From an uncultured Anaerobiospirillum sp. (lineage in GTDB: Bacteria > Pseudomonadota > Gammaproteobacteria > Enterobacterales > Succinivibrionaceae), in NCBI GenBank assembly GCA_944390115.1, contig CALXOW010000014.1:1-62417 (forward strand): a stretch of DNA of 62,417 nucleotides, read 5' to 3'. The translations under genes were made by a program, and so were the position numbers. Numbering within the stretch: position 1 is the first letter of the stretch; each line of letters starts with the position of its first letter. Below, piece by piece: positions 9,297 to 18,791 of this stretch. A model generated the notes under the pieces. That model ran no database searches. It was not told where the DNA came from and was given only the letters and a program-made list of their open reading frames with translations.

Positions 9297-9794
9297 TTAG
9301 AGCTTGGTGTGGCGGTACTTGTAGAAGAAGAGCGGCGGGATGGCGATGCCGACGGCAATGGCGCTGATGATGCCCAAGGAGAGCATGCCCCGGTGGAACA
9401 GCTCGTGGATGTAGATGGTCGATTGGGCGACGTCGCTGTTGTCGATGACCTGCATCAAGGCTAAGAGCGCATGATAGGCGTGTACTCCTGGGATTAAGGA
9501 GATGATGCAAGGCACAGTAAAGATCGGGCGCGGGGCGCGCAGCTTCGGGCCAAAGTAAATAAAGATGAGCGAGCACACGCAGCACGCTAGGAAGGTTGCC
9601 ACTACAATCTCGACGTTCATAGCCTCAAGCAGAGCGCGTACACCACGCGTGAGCGCTGAACCTAGGCCAATTAAGGCTAAGAAGCGGGTTGGCACGGTAA
9701 AGAGCATGGCAAAGGCTGGGCCGATAAAACCAGCGGCTAAGGCCTGAAACAAGATATTAAGCCAGACCTCGGAGGTGAAGGCAAAGTTCAACAT
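9297..9794 (-). CDS. Threonine/serine exporter, small subunit (ThrE C-terminal type, YjjB-like)
   Basis: This 165-residue membrane protein has about four to five hydrophobic helices and matches the DUF3815/ThrE_2 family; the loop PCIISLIPGVHAYHAL is diagnostic. In many bacteria ThrE is split into an N-terminal subunit (YjjP type) and this small subunit, which together export amino acids or small carboxylates such as threonine, serine or succinate. The ATG at 9794 lies 5 bp after AGGAG; a GTG at 9800 overlaps that site and is less likely. It follows its partner by 13 bp. Confidence 0.85.
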   Translation of the reverse strand: MLNFAFTSEVWLNILFQALAAGFIGPAFAMLFTVPTRFLALIGLGSALTRGVRALLEAMNVEIVVATFLACCVCSLIFIYFGPKLRAPRPIFTVPCIISLIPGVHAYHALLALMQVIDNSDVAQSTIYIHELFHRGMLSLGIISAIAVGIAIPPLFFYKYRHTKL

Positions 9795-9807
9795 AGGCAC
9801 TCCTGGG

Positions 9808-11025
9808 TTACCACAGGTTTTGGGGCAGATAGGTGATAAGCAGACTAGTGAGGTAGCTGGTGGTCAAAAGGCCCACAGCGGCGGAAATAACCAAGACGGC
9901 GGCGATCACCAGGCGCGTTAAGCCAATGGGGACATAGCCTTTGAAGATATCAAGGAAGCCATTGAGCATCGGGAAGCCCGGCACTAAGAGCAAGGTGGTG
10001 CAGGTGGCGGCGATCAGGGTTTCATCTGCGTTCGCCTGAAAGCCGTAATGGCAGACCAAGGAGGCGATGAGCGAGCCAATACAGGCTGAGAGCATAAAGG
10101 TAAAGCTCTCGAAAAAGCCGCGCTTGATAAAGGCAAAGCGTGAGTACATCAAAAAGAGGCCACCAATGATGGCTGAGAGGCATACCGCTAAGGTGCCGCC
10201 ATTTAAATAGGCAAAGCAGCCTCCGGCTAAGGCTTCAATCACGATCAGCTGATTGCGGCTGTAGTGGCGCGGGCGCACCGCGCGAATGGCGTGGTAGATT
10301 TTCTTTGGGTCGGTGAGCTTGCCGTCGCTCACAAAGAGGCAGATGTGATGCAGGCGCGCCAGCGCGTCCATATTGATCGCAAACTGCTTGATTTCCTTGA
10401 ACTCGACTGCGACCTCGTAGCCGCGACGCAGCTTGACGATAATGCCATCACGGGTGATGCTCAAATCGACGCTGTGGCAGTCTAAATCATGCGCCATCTT
10501 CTTGACCGACTGGACAATGAGGCGGGTTTCAGCGCCATAGGAGGCCATACGCCAACCCAAAGTTGCGAGCAGCTTGGCCTTGAGCGCCAGCTCGCCCTCG
10601 CCGGTGACGAATTTGTCCGGCAGCAAGAAGCGCTCATACTCCGTGCCTTCCACTGTAGAGACGCCAAAGTCACCGGTGCTAAACATGACCGGAGCGGCAT
10701 AGGAGCCTTGGCCGTAGCCGTCGTGCGAGAGCTTTTCTTTGCTATAGTTGGTGCTCTCATGCAGCTCTACCGGGAAATCCTCAGGCAGCTCGGTGTGATG
10801 CTCGTGGGGAAAGTCAGGCTCAAAATGTACTGGGCGCTCAGGGCTGACGCAGTGAGACTGGTTGGAGAAATTTGACTGGTCCAGGGACGTTGGTTGGTTT
10901 ACGGGGCTATGTTGGCTTAAGTCGCTTGATGGGGCTAAGTGGTTGGGCTGGTTCAAGGTGCCGGGCTCAAGTTCAGATCTGGAGGTCGGTGTGCTCTGGG
11001 GAGGCGTGGTTGGATTTGGGCTCAT
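9808..11025 (-). CDS. Threonine/serine exporter, large subunit (ThrE N-terminal type, YjjP-like)
   Basis: The 405-residue product has an N-terminal cytoplasmic part of about 140 residues rich in Pro, Asn, Ser, Gln and His, with no similarity I recognise. The DUF1212/ThrE_1 domain follows, with the conserved VDLSITRDGIIVKL region, and then about five membrane helices. The ATG at 11025 is preceded by AAGAGG at good spacing; an upstream in-frame start (11073) lacks one. E. coli YjjP is about 256 residues, so the disordered N-terminal extension is the odd part. It works as a pair with the gene immediately downstream. Confidence 0.85.
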   Translation of the reverse strand: MSPNPTTPPQSTPTSRSELEPGTLNQPNHLAPSSDLSQHSPVNQPTSLDQSNFSNQSHCVSPERPVHFEPDFPHEHHTELPEDFPVELHESTNYSKEKLSHDGYGQGSYAAPVMFSTGDFGVSTVEGTEYERFLLPDKFVTGEGELALKAKLLATLGWRMASYGAETRLIVQSVKKMAHDLDCHSVDLSITRDGIIVKLRRGYEVAVEFKEIKQFAINMDALARLHHICLFVSDGKLTDPKKIYHAIRAVRPRHYSRNQLIVIEALAGGCFAYLNGGTLAVCLSAIIGGLFLMYSRFAFIKRGFFESFTFMLSACIGSLIASLVCHYGFQANADETLIAATCTTLLLVPGFPMLNGFLDIFKGYVPIGLTRLVIAAVLVISAAVGLLTTSYLTSLLITYLPQNLW

Positions 11026-11294
11026 AGTGCGTGCCTCTTGGTCAGTTGGCGGAGGGGGGCCTTGCGGGCGCACCTATTGTCAGCACATCGCGCTACCAGG
11101 TCAAGCACAAAGCTTGATTTTACGGGCAAGTTCGAGTCGGTGCGCGCTTGGGGAGCAACTTGAGCTTTGTTGTCTTTTCTTGCGTGATGTTGCTTTGAGT
11201 ATGAGCTAGGTTCCACTTTGGGGCCATCAGTTGTGCGCCTAAACCTAAGGCCGTGTAAGATGGACTTAATATGTTATTTAGTGAGGGATTTGTT

Positions 11295-12146
11295 ATGGCT
11301 GAGATTGAGGGTGCCTTAGTACAAGAGGAGCTGCAAACTGGAACTGGGGCGCGCGGGACAGCTCACAGCCCGGTGGTGCTGATTACGGGTGCGGCAACTG
11401 GTATCGGCGCGGCGACGGCGCGCAAGTTTGCCCAAGAAGGCTATGCGCTGATTTTAGGTGACGTTAACGTCGAGGCGCTCGCTACGACCGTCGAGACGCT
11501 CAAGGGGCCTGATGGGGCTAAGTTGCCGCTGGAGCAAGTGTTAGCGGTACGCTGCGATGTGACCGACAAGGAGAGCATCAAGGCTATGGTTGCCGCCGGT
11601 ATGGACCAGTTTGGCCATATCGACTATCTCTTTGCTAATGCCGGCATTCACCGCAATAACACCATCTTGACCATCTCAGATGAGGAGCTGGAGCTGGTGG
11701 TGCACACCAATGTCTTTGGTGCGGTGTACACCGTTCAGGCGGTATTGCCGCATATGATTGAGCAAGGGCAAGGCTCGATTCTGTTCAACTGCTCGGATCA
11801 GTGGTTTATCGGCAAAAAGAACCAGTTCGCCTACGGTATGACCAAGGGTGCCATCGGCCAGATTACGCGTTCTTTAGCCGCTGAGTTCGCACCGCAGAAT
11901 ATCCGCGTCAATGCTATTTGCCCTGGTACCATCGATACCCCAATTGCGCAGCGTGCCTTAAGCAATTACGCGCAGCGCGCGGGCATAACCCTGGAGGAGG
12001 CTTATCAAGAAGAGCGTGCGCTCTTTTTATCAAATCGCCTGGGTACCCCAGAGGAAGTAGCGGAAATGGCGTTCTTCATCCTGGTTAAGGCGACCTTCTC
12101 CACCGGCTCACACTTTGGCATCGACGGCGGCCTCTGCTGTTCATAA
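11295..12146 (+). CDS. SDR-family NAD(P)-dependent oxidoreductase
   Basis: A classical short-chain dehydrogenase of 283 residues. It has the TGxxxGIG cofactor loop (ITGAATGIGAAT), the NAG motif (NAGIH), the catalytic Ser in NCSDQW and the YxxxK pair in YGMTKGA, and ends with the typical FGIDGG sequence. The substrate cannot be read from the sequence; sugar-alcohol or 3-oxoacyl substrates are usual. The ATG at 11295 follows GAGGG by 7 bp and is preferred to 11271. An extra segment of about 20 residues precedes the Rossmann fold. The gene stands alone between two opposed operons. Confidence 0.85.
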   Translation: MAEIEGALVQEELQTGTGARGTAHSPVVLITGAATGIGAATARKFAQEGYALILGDVNVEALATTVETLKGPDGAKLPLEQVLAVRCDVTDKESIKAMVAAGMDQFGHIDYLFANAGIHRNNTILTISDEELELVVHTNVFGAVYTVQAVLPHMIEQGQGSILFNCSDQWFIGKKNQFAYGMTKGAIGQITRSLAAEFAPQNIRVNAICPGTIDTPIAQRALSNYAQRAGITLEEAYQEERALFLSNRLGTPEEVAEMAFFILVKATFSTGSHFGIDGGLCCS

Positions 12147-12190
12147 CGCTGGGCGCTAATGCCTGACCGCTTGGTACTTCTTTGCGTCTT

Positions 12191-12240
12191 GCGCCCGCCC
12201 CGTACGGCGTTGGGGCGGGCGCTTGCGTTTTTTTTTTTTT
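12191..12240. terminator. Strong intrinsic terminator with T13 tract
   Basis: A GCGCCCGCCCC...GGGGCGGGCGC stem (12191-12222) is followed by a short spacer and thirteen T (12228-12240). It ends the SDR transcript. The last T residues overlap the tonB stop codon of the opposite strand. Confidence 0.85.
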
Positions 12241-13015
12241 AGGTCAGCTCAAAGCGAATCGGCAGGCGCAAGGTGAAGTTGTGCTCGACCTGAGGAAAAT
12301 TATGGACCGCGCGCCGAATCGAGCTTAACGCTGCTTCATCTAAGATCTGATGCCCCGTGCCTTTGAGCAGGCGCAGTCCGCGAATCTTACGCTCCTTGGT
12401 GTAGGTAAATTGCACCACAGCAATGCCTTCATGGCGCATCAGCCGCGCTTTACGCGGATAGAGTAAGTTCTGGTCAATGGCTTTTTTGATGCGCAGTAAT
12501 ACCGGGTGTTGGTCCTTGCCCAAAATCAACACGCGCTGCGCGGCACCGCTCGGGGTGGGTGCTGCTCGGTGTGCCTGCGGGTTAGGGCGAGCCTCATGGT
12601 GCCTCGTTACGTCTTGAGGGCGTGCCTCGCGTTGATGCTGAGCTTTACGTATTGGTTTAGGCTTCTTATGAACCTGCTTGGGGACAGGACGCGCCTGGGC
12701 TTGGGGTATGACTTGAGGTTCCGGCTCAACTTGGGGCTCAATTTGGTTCTCTACTGGTGGCTCTACTTGGGGCTCGGGCTCTACCCTTGGTTCAGGCTCT
12801 GCTGGGAGCTCGGGCGCAGGCTCCGCTTGGGGCTCGGCCACAAACTTACCTAAATCAAGGTCGATGGTGGCGCTGCCTAAGGAGAGGTTCTGTACCTTGC
12901 TTGGGCTGTGCGCCATAAGCTGATAGGCGCCTAAGGCGAGGGCGCCGTAGAGACAGAGCGTGAGGCCCAGGGCCGGTTTGATGGCAGTTTGCGTCATGAT
13001 AGCCGTTTGCGTCAT
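12239..13015 (-). CDS. tonB: Energy-transducing protein TonB
   Basis: The 258-residue protein has one N-terminal membrane helix, a long periplasmic Pro/Glu spacer of PEPQVEP-type repeats, a basic His/Lys segment and a C-terminal TonB domain (RKARLMRHEGIAVVQFTYTK, ending LPIRFELT). TonB couples the proton-motive force through ExbBD to outer-membrane receptors. The start overlaps the exbD stop as ATGA. The first 12 residues are a duplicated MTQTAI, so an internal ATG at 12997 is an alternative start. It is the last gene of the iron operon and ends in the T-tract at 12228-12240. Confidence 0.92.
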   Translation of the reverse strand: MTQTAIMTQTAIKPALGLTLCLYGALALGAYQLMAHSPSKVQNLSLGSATIDLDLGKFVAEPQAEPAPELPAEPEPRVEPEPQVEPPVENQIEPQVEPEPQVIPQAQARPVPKQVHKKPKPIRKAQHQREARPQDVTRHHEARPNPQAHRAAPTPSGAAQRVLILGKDQHPVLLRIKKAIDQNLLYPRKARLMRHEGIAVVQFTYTKERKIRGLRLLKGTGHQILDEAALSSIRRAVHNFPQVEHNFTLRLPIRFELT

Positions 13016-13395
13016 GATTGCTTGGTGGCAATAGAGAAGTTTTCGTGCTGAAGCTCTTTGAGCGCGTCAATAATCGCGATAAAGACCGCAAAGTCGCACT
13101 TTTCATCAAGGCGTAATTGCACGTGCTGCTCCCGTTTAATCAGGGCCAGCTGGTTTTTGAGTTCGCTTGGGCTAGTAAGCGTGCCATCAAGGTAGATTTC
13201 TCCTTGAGCATTGGCCTCGAGCATGATGGATACGTGCTTTTCGGGCTCTGCTTGCGAACTGGAGCTGGGGAGCTTGACCTCTATCTTGCCTTGCGCAATA
13301 AAGCTTGAGATCGAGAGCACGATGCATAAGAGCACCAGCATGATGTCAATAAAGGGCACGATGTTAAGGGGCGTGCGCTCGGGCGTTAGCTTCAT
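13012..13395 (-). CDS. exbD: Biopolymer transport protein ExbD
   Basis: The 127-residue protein has a single N-terminal helix with the key aspartate in NIVPFIDIMLVLLCIVL, followed by a periplasmic domain. ExbD forms the proton-driven motor with ExbB that energises TonB. Both ends overlap neighbouring genes by the sequence ATGA (13392-13395 with exbB, 13012-13015 with tonB), indicating translational coupling. Length and motif are standard. Confidence 0.93.
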   Translation of the reverse strand: MKLTPERTPLNIVPFIDIMLVLLCIVLSISSFIAQGKIEVKLPSSSSQAEPEKHVSIMLEANAQGEIYLDGTLTSPSELKNQLALIKREQHVQLRLDEKCDFAVFIAIIDALKELQHENFSIATKQS

Positions 13396-13835
13396 GCGCT
13401 GGGCTCCAGGTTTTCTTGGTGCTTGAAGTTGGTGATAATGACCGCAATCTTGCGGTTTAAGCCGTTGTAGGCGATGAGGGTCGGGATCGCGACTACTAAG
13501 CCTAAAGCGGTGGCATAGAGTGCCAGCGACAAGCCAGTCATAATGGCGCTGGCATCGATGGCGCTGGCTTTACCCATGTCGTAAAAGGTAATCATAATGC
13601 CCACGACCGTGCCCAAAAGTCCCACGTACGGGGCGTTGGAGTAGATGATGTAGAGCGTGGTGAGATTGGTGGTGCAGGCTTGCTCTAAGCGTTCGACACT
13701 GGGATAGTGCTGCAGCTGGCGTTGGGCGCGGCGTAGGAAAATAACGCGCTCTAGGGTAAAGAGCAGCGCGAAAAAGCCCATGCCGCCTAAGACGATCAAG
13801 ATAGTCAGATCGATACTGTGTTTTAAAAATTCCAT
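13392..13835 (-). CDS. exbB: Biopolymer transport protein ExbB (short form)
   Basis: A 147-residue MotA/TolQ/ExbB protein with three membrane helices and the conserved APYVGLLGTVVGIM and LYATALGLVVAIP segments. It forms the channel complex with ExbD. At 147 residues it is shorter than the E. coli protein (244) and resembles the compact ExbB found next to iron receptors in epsilonproteobacteria. A CGGAG ribosome binding site precedes the start. It lies 69 bp after the receptor gene. Confidence 0.9.
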   Translation of the reverse strand: MEFLKHSIDLTILIVLGGMGFFALLFTLERVIFLRRAQRQLQHYPSVERLEQACTTNLTTLYIIYSNAPYVGLLGTVVGIMITFYDMGKASAIDASAIMTGLSLALYATALGLVVAIPTLIAYNGLNRKIAVIITNFKHQENLEPSA

Positions 13836-13904
13836 AGTGGCTCCGGATGGGGCGGCCCGCTGCTGCGCTTGAGATGGCGCTGAGGGCTGCGGGCATCCTT
13901 TTGC

Positions 13905-16109
13905 TTAGAAGTCTAAGGTGTAGTTGAGGTAGAGGCTGCGGCCTTCGATGTAGTCGCGGTAGTAGGAGTTATAGCTAGTACCACGGCTGGAGGTAACTTC
14001 ATCGAAGCTGTCGTAGGCGTCAAAGTCGAGCAGGTTGTTAATCGTGACGTTGAGACGCGAGTGCTCGGTGAAGTTGTAGTGCGCGCCGATATCAACTAAG
14101 ACGTAGTCCTTGTAGTAGTCGAAGTTGGCGCCACCCTTGGTCGAGACGTATGGGGTGTGGAACTTGCCCACGCCCTTGAGGAAAAAGCCCCAATTGTCCT
14201 TATCGTAGGCGAGCTTGGCCATGAGCGAGTGACGGGGAATGGCGTTGACGGCCTTGCCTTGATCCGCGCCATCACGATAGCGGTGATCGGTGTAGGTGTA
14301 TGAGCCCTGCACGCTCCAGTTTCTGTACTTGACTGAGCCGAAGAGCACTTCGATACCCTTGGCGCGGGTCTGGCCCTTGTTTTGGCGCAGACTGCACTTG
14401 GAGCCGTTTTCTTGTACCGCCGGGTCGCAGATCACGCCATTAGCCATAGTCTCACCAATGTCGTAATCGGTGGAGCCGAGCTTATTATCAAAGTCGGTGA
14501 GGAAGCCCGTGACCGTGAGGCTACCGACTTTTGGCCACTCGTACATAACGCTGAGTTCATAGTTGACCGAGGTCTCAGGCTCTAAGTTCGGGGTACCGTA
14601 GATCGGGTTTTTGCCATAGCTGTCTTGCTGATAGATGCCGTCAGTGAGCTCCTTGACCGATGGGGTCTTGTAGCCTGCGGCAATACCACTCTTTAAGGTC
14701 AAGCGGTCAGTGGCGCGCCACACAACATAGCCGCGTGGAGTGACATGGCTGCCGAATTTGTTCGAGTAGGTGTAGCGTCCACCTAAGGTGGTGGAGACCG
14801 AGTCAGTGATAAAGTACTCGCCTTCAAGATAGAGCGAGGTTAAGTTGTGGATCAGTTCATGGCCCGAGATGGCGTCGGCCAGCTCTGGATTGCTTTGGAC
14901 GTTGGTTAAACTTGAGTCGTCACGGAAGCGATCATGCCAGAATTGAAAACCATAGGTGAGATTGAGGGCGCCTAAGCCGGAATGGAGCTTGCCCAAATCC
15001 ATTGGGGTGACGGCCTTGGTCTCAAAGATATAGGAGCGGCTGTAGAAGTCGTAGTCGATATGGTCGCGCTCGTGGTTGTAGTACTGCAAGTAGCTATTGA
15101 GCGAACCAAACTCAAACTCACCATCATAATTGAGGACGATTTGATCCTTGATGTAGTCATTGAGTACGGCAATGCCCCGAGACGAGGTGTTCATCGAGCC
15201 TGCGGTCATTTCTGAGCGCTCAACATCCAAGCTCACATCATGCTGCTTGGTCGGGCTGACGGTTAAAGTGGCACCGTAGTTCTTGAGCTCAAAGTCATTG
15301 GCAGAATGGCCCAAATATGAGCCGTTAGGGGCTTTAAGATTGGTCTTATCCTTGGAGTAGTAGCGACCACGCAGAGCCAGCGAGGTCTTGGTCGCGTTGG
15401 TGGTCAGAGGAATGGCCACATAGCCATTGGTGCCGTAGGCATTACCAAATTTGGAATGCTCTTGGATCAAGGTCTCAAAGCCTAAGGAGCCGGTGAGCTC
15501 ATCAGGGTGCTTCTTGGTGATGACATTGACCACACCACCTACAGCATCGGAGCCATAGAGGGTGGAAGCAGGACCACGAATCACTTCGACGCGCTCAATC
15601 ATTGAGGCCGGTGGGGTAAAGCCAAAGTTCGGGTCAAAGCCATTTTTGACGAAGCCGGTGGATGAGTTTTGGCGCTTACCATCGATCATGTACAGGGTAT
15701 AGTCCGAGCTAAAACCGCGAATCATGATGTTGGAGCTGCCAGTCTTACTCTTGGAGATTTCAATGCCCGGCAGGTTGGCCACGATATCGCCAATATCGCG
15801 GGCTGGCGCCTCTTTAATCGTATCGGCGCTGACAATCGACATCGAGGCTGGGGCCTCGCGCAAGTCTTGGGTAAAGCCTGAGGCGGTAACTACGGCTTGG
15901 CCTAAATCATAGACGGCAGCGCCGTCCTCAGCACTGGAGGTATCCTCAGTGTAGGCAGTTTCCTCGGTAGATGTTGCTTCAGAGCTGGTCGTCTCGGCAC
16001 TATCTCCGTAGAGGGCGGCCATGGTGGCAGCGTCGAGGTCTTCGGCCAAAGCGGCGTTGGTCCAGCACAGAGCGGCGATCAGGGCGAGGGGGGAGAGACG
16101 GTATTTCAT
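13905..16109 (-). CDS. TonB-dependent siderophore/iron receptor
   Basis: The 734-residue outer-membrane receptor has a signal peptide (cleavage near ALAED), then an acidic Ser/Thr-rich stretch of about 45 residues, and a TonB-box-like AVVTASG near residue 75. The plug domain includes IMIRGF, and the conserved VIRGPASTLYGSDAVGGVVN follows. The C-terminal barrel contains YKTPSVKELTDG, PNLEPETS and a final aromatic residue (YTLDF). These are features of the FepA/CirA/IrgA class of ferric-catecholate receptors. The substrate is not certain. It follows the binding-protein gene by 24 bp in the same operon. Confidence 0.9.
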   Translation of the reverse strand: MKYRLSPLALIAALCWTNAALAEDLDAATMAALYGDSAETTSSEATSTEETAYTEDTSSAEDGAAVYDLGQAVVTASGFTQDLREAPASMSIVSADTIKEAPARDIGDIVANLPGIEISKSKTGSSNIMIRGFSSDYTLYMIDGKRQNSSTGFVKNGFDPNFGFTPPASMIERVEVIRGPASTLYGSDAVGGVVNVITKKHPDELTGSLGFETLIQEHSKFGNAYGTNGYVAIPLTTNATKTSLALRGRYYSKDKTNLKAPNGSYLGHSANDFELKNYGATLTVSPTKQHDVSLDVERSEMTAGSMNTSSRGIAVLNDYIKDQIVLNYDGEFEFGSLNSYLQYYNHERDHIDYDFYSRSYIFETKAVTPMDLGKLHSGLGALNLTYGFQFWHDRFRDDSSLTNVQSNPELADAISGHELIHNLTSLYLEGEYFITDSVSTTLGGRYTYSNKFGSHVTPRGYVVWRATDRLTLKSGIAAGYKTPSVKELTDGIYQQDSYGKNPIYGTPNLEPETSVNYELSVMYEWPKVGSLTVTGFLTDFDNKLGSTDYDIGETMANGVICDPAVQENGSKCSLRQNKGQTRAKGIEVLFGSVKYRNWSVQGSYTYTDHRYRDGADQGKAVNAIPRHSLMAKLAYDKDNWGFFLKGVGKFHTPYVSTKGGANFDYYKDYVLVDIGAHYNFTEHSRLNVTINNLLDFDAYDSFDEVTSSRGTSYNSYYRDYIEGRSLYLNYTLDF

Positions 16110-16133
16110 AGGGTCAGTCTAGTTGGGAAAAAG

Positions 16134-17069
16134 TTACAGGGCTGCTTCGAGGTCTTGGAGCATGTAGTCGAGGGCTGTTAGGCCGCCTTCGCTTAAGTAC
16201 CAGACAGCTGAGTTGAGGTAGAAGAGCTTGCTTTCTTGGTAGGCGCGGGTCTTATGGACCAGCTCGTTATTCATGACGTCGCGCGCGAGCTGGGCGCCCT
16301 TGCGCCCAATGGCGCTATCGCGATCGAGCACAAAGAGGTACTCGGGATTGAGCTTGACTAAGAGCTCAAAGGACGACTCATTGCCGTGGGTGGACGACAG
16401 GTCGGCGGCTAAATTGGTAAAGCCTAAGTCCTGGCCGATGAAGGCGCAGCGCCCGTGATTGCCTAAGGTCTTAAACTGCGAGGCGTTGACCATGCCGATA
16501 AGCACGCTGTGGCCTTGGGCCTTGGCTTTGAGGGCCGCAATGCGCTCTTCGTAGCTTGCAATCAGGTCTTGGGCGGCCTGCTCTTGGCCGAAGATAGTGG
16601 CGATGACGTCGGTGGAGCGCTTGACACTGCTCAGCAGCGGTTGCTCATAATCGACTGCTAAGAACACCACTGGGGCGATTGCGCTGAGCTGGTCGTATTT
16701 GGCGGCGAGACGGCCGCCAATGAAGATCACCTCAGGCTCTAAGGCCATCAGCGCTTCTAAGTCGACGGCCTTGACCGTGCCGACATTGGCGCTCTTAGGA
16801 CTATTGGCGAGCGCACTGAGATAGTCAGGGGCTACGCCCTTGGCCGTGCCGACGATTTTGTCGCCCAGACCCAGCGTGTCCATGATATCGAGTACGGCAT
16901 AGTCGATCACGACGACGCGCTCTGGATTTTTCGGTACGCTGACCGTGGTGGCTTGGCGCGCGCCGTTGTAGCTGAAGACCGAGACGGTCTCTTGGGCTTG
17001 GGCCGCAGTGGATAGACCTACGGCCAGCAGCGCTAAGGCCTTAAGGGTACGGGAAAAGGTAGAGAGCAT
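16134..17069 (-). CDS. Periplasmic ferric-siderophore-binding protein (CeuE/YclQ/VctP type)
   Basis: The 311-residue protein has a signal peptide ending AQAQE and the PERVVVIDYAVLDIMDTLG opening typical of the FatB/CeuE/YclQ branch of type III binding proteins. CeuE-type proteins bind tetradentate ferric catecholates with a His and a Tyr that complete the iron shell. Matching positions are present here as the His in STHGNESSFE and the Tyr in AVWYLSEGG. No lipobox cysteine is seen, so it is likely soluble in the periplasm. The gene begins 11 bp after the ATPase gene with AGGAA upstream. Confidence 0.9.
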   Translation of the reverse strand: MLSTFSRTLKALALLAVGLSTAAQAQETVSVFSYNGARQATTVSVPKNPERVVVIDYAVLDIMDTLGLGDKIVGTAKGVAPDYLSALANSPKSANVGTVKAVDLEALMALEPEVIFIGGRLAAKYDQLSAIAPVVFLAVDYEQPLLSSVKRSTDVIATIFGQEQAAQDLIASYEERIAALKAKAQGHSVLIGMVNASQFKTLGNHGRCAFIGQDLGFTNLAADLSSTHGNESSFELLVKLNPEYLFVLDRDSAIGRKGAQLARDVMNNELVHKTRAYQESKLFYLNSAVWYLSEGGLTALDYMLQDLEAAL

Positions 17070-17080
17070 GATCGTTCCTG

Positions 17081-17836
17081 TTAGAAGTGCAGGGCTAAAG
17101 GTTTACCTTTGTGCGGTGTGACGGTGAAAGCGACTTGATAGACCTCGCGCAAGAAGTCCTCTTGCATCACCTCGTCCACGGTGCCGTAACGTGCAATCGC
17201 ACCGTCCTTAAAGGCACAGATGTAGTCGCAGTAAAAGGCGGCATAGTTGAGGTCATGCAGGACCATGATGACGCTCTTGCCTAACTCATCGCACAGTCTT
17301 CGGACCGTGGTCATAAGCTTGGTTGCGTGGTACAAGTCAAGATTATTGGTAGGCTCATCGAGCAAGATGTACTCGGTGTCTTGCGCTAAAACCATGGCAA
17401 TGAGCGCGCGTTGGCGCTGACCGCCGGAGAGTTCATCGAGGTAGCGCTCGGCTAAGTCACTTAACTCCATAAAGTCCAAGGCCTGAGCAATCTTGGCTTG
17501 GTCTTCGGTGGTCAGCTGCCCTTGGTTATAAGGAAAGCGCCCAAAAGCGACCAGTTCAGCGACGGTGAGCTTGGCGGCTAAATGGTGCTGCTGGGCCAAA
17601 AACGCTAAGTTTTGCGCCAGCTCGCGGCGGCTGTAAGAATCAAGCTTGCGGCCTTTGAACGCGATATGACCGTGGTCAGGCTTGATCTGATGGGCCAGCA
17701 TATTGAGCACGGTGGATTTACCCGCGCCATTGGGGCCAATTAAGGCGATGACCTTGCCGCTAGGTAGCTCAAGGCTTACGTCCTTGACCACAGCCGTGCC
17801 GTCGTAGTGTTTATGCAGGTGGTGGAGGGAGAGCAT
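17081..17836 (-). CDS. Iron-siderophore ABC transporter ATP-binding protein
   Basis: The 251-residue ATPase has Walker A GPNGAGKST, a Q-loop near LAFLAQQHHL, the signature LSGGQRQRALIAM, Walker B YILLDEPTNNLD and the H-loop VLHDLN. It belongs to the FepC/FecE-like family, here of the CeuD/YclP/VctC branch. The ATG at 17836 follows AAGGAA and sits 1 bp after the permease stop codon. A longer in-frame start at 17947 would run into the permease gene and is rejected. Confidence 0.93.
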   Translation of the reverse strand: MLSLHHLHKHYDGTAVVKDVSLELPSGKVIALIGPNGAGKSTVLNMLAHQIKPDHGHIAFKGRKLDSYSRRELAQNLAFLAQQHHLAAKLTVAELVAFGRFPYNQGQLTTEDQAKIAQALDFMELSDLAERYLDELSGGQRQRALIAMVLAQDTEYILLDEPTNNLDLYHATKLMTTVRRLCDELGKSVIMVLHDLNYAAFYCDYICAFKDGAIARYGTVDEVMQEDFLREVYQVAFTVTPHKGKPLALHF

Positions 17837-17837
17837 G

Positions 17838-18791
17838 TTAGGTTCCTTGCAGCTTGGTACCACGGATAATGAGATAGAGGAAATAGCTGCCGCCCGCGAT
17901 CGTGATAATGACGCTGATCGGAATGGCATAGACAAAGACGCGCTCAATCACGACCTGACCTGCGATCAAAATAAGCAGGGTAAAGAGCATTGACCCGGCG
18001 ATAAGGTAGCGGTGGCGGTAAGTGGCAAAGAGCTGGCGTGCTACATTGGTAGTAATCAAGCCCATAAAGGAAATCGGTCCAACTAAGGCGGTGGCAATGG
18101 CAATGAGCAAGGTCACGTAAAGTAACAAGGTGCGCAGGGTGCCGTCATAGTTAACGCCCAAGGCTTGAGCTTGGACCTTGCCTAGAACTAGGACATCCAA
18201 GAGCTTAAGCTGGGGGGAGCACAGTACAGTCAGCGCTATTGTTAGAGCCGCCGCTAAGAGCAGCACTTCGTGGTTTACCTGGTCAAAGGATGCCACTAAG
18301 GTCGTGAGCAGGGCGTCATAATCGTTAGGATCCATCGTGCGTACGATGGTGCTCTGTACCGAGGTCAAAAAGGTAGTGAGCACCGTGCCAATAAGCAGCA
18401 CATAGAGCACGTTGTACTTGGTCTTGGCAAAAAGATAGCTGTAGACGCTGACCGCGACCACGGCCATTAAGCCTAAGTCACAAAGAAAGGCCAGGTTCTT
18501 ATTGGTGACAATAAACGACCCCATACCCAAGGTGAACACAAGCAGCGTGTGTAAGAGCACATAGAGGCTGTTCATGCCCAAGAGGCACGGCGTGACCATG
18601 ACATTGTTGATCAAGGTCTGAAAGATGAGCGAGGCGCCGCCAATACAGATAGCAGCCAGGCTCATTGCCGCGAGCTTAGGGATGCGCAGCTCTAAGGCAA
18701 ATTGCCAGTACTTGGGATGTAAGTCCCAGCACAGATATGCAGCTACGGCGCTGAGCGCAAGGAGCGTTAAGGTAATTAATTTGAGCTGCAT
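17838..18791 (-). CDS. Iron-siderophore ABC transporter permease 2 (CeuC/YclO/VctG type)
   Basis: A 317-residue FecCD-family permease with about nine to ten membrane helices. Diagnostic segments are GGASLIFQTLINN near the start and VGPISFMGLITTNVAR, the latter preceding the ATPase-contact loop. It pairs with the other permease to form the heterodimeric channel. Its start overlaps the end of the upstream permease gene by 16 bp, a sign of tight translational coupling. Confidence 0.92.
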   Translation of the reverse strand: MQLKLITLTLLALSAVAAYLCWDLHPKYWQFALELRIPKLAAMSLAAICIGGASLIFQTLINNVMVTPCLLGMNSLYVLLHTLLVFTLGMGSFIVTNKNLAFLCDLGLMAVVAVSVYSYLFAKTKYNVLYVLLIGTVLTTFLTSVQSTIVRTMDPNDYDALLTTLVASFDQVNHEVLLLAAALTIALTVLCSPQLKLLDVLVLGKVQAQALGVNYDGTLRTLLLYVTLLIAIATALVGPISFMGLITTNVARQLFATYRHRYLIAGSMLFTLLILIAGQVVIERVFVYAIPISVIITIAGGSYFLYLIIRGTKLQGT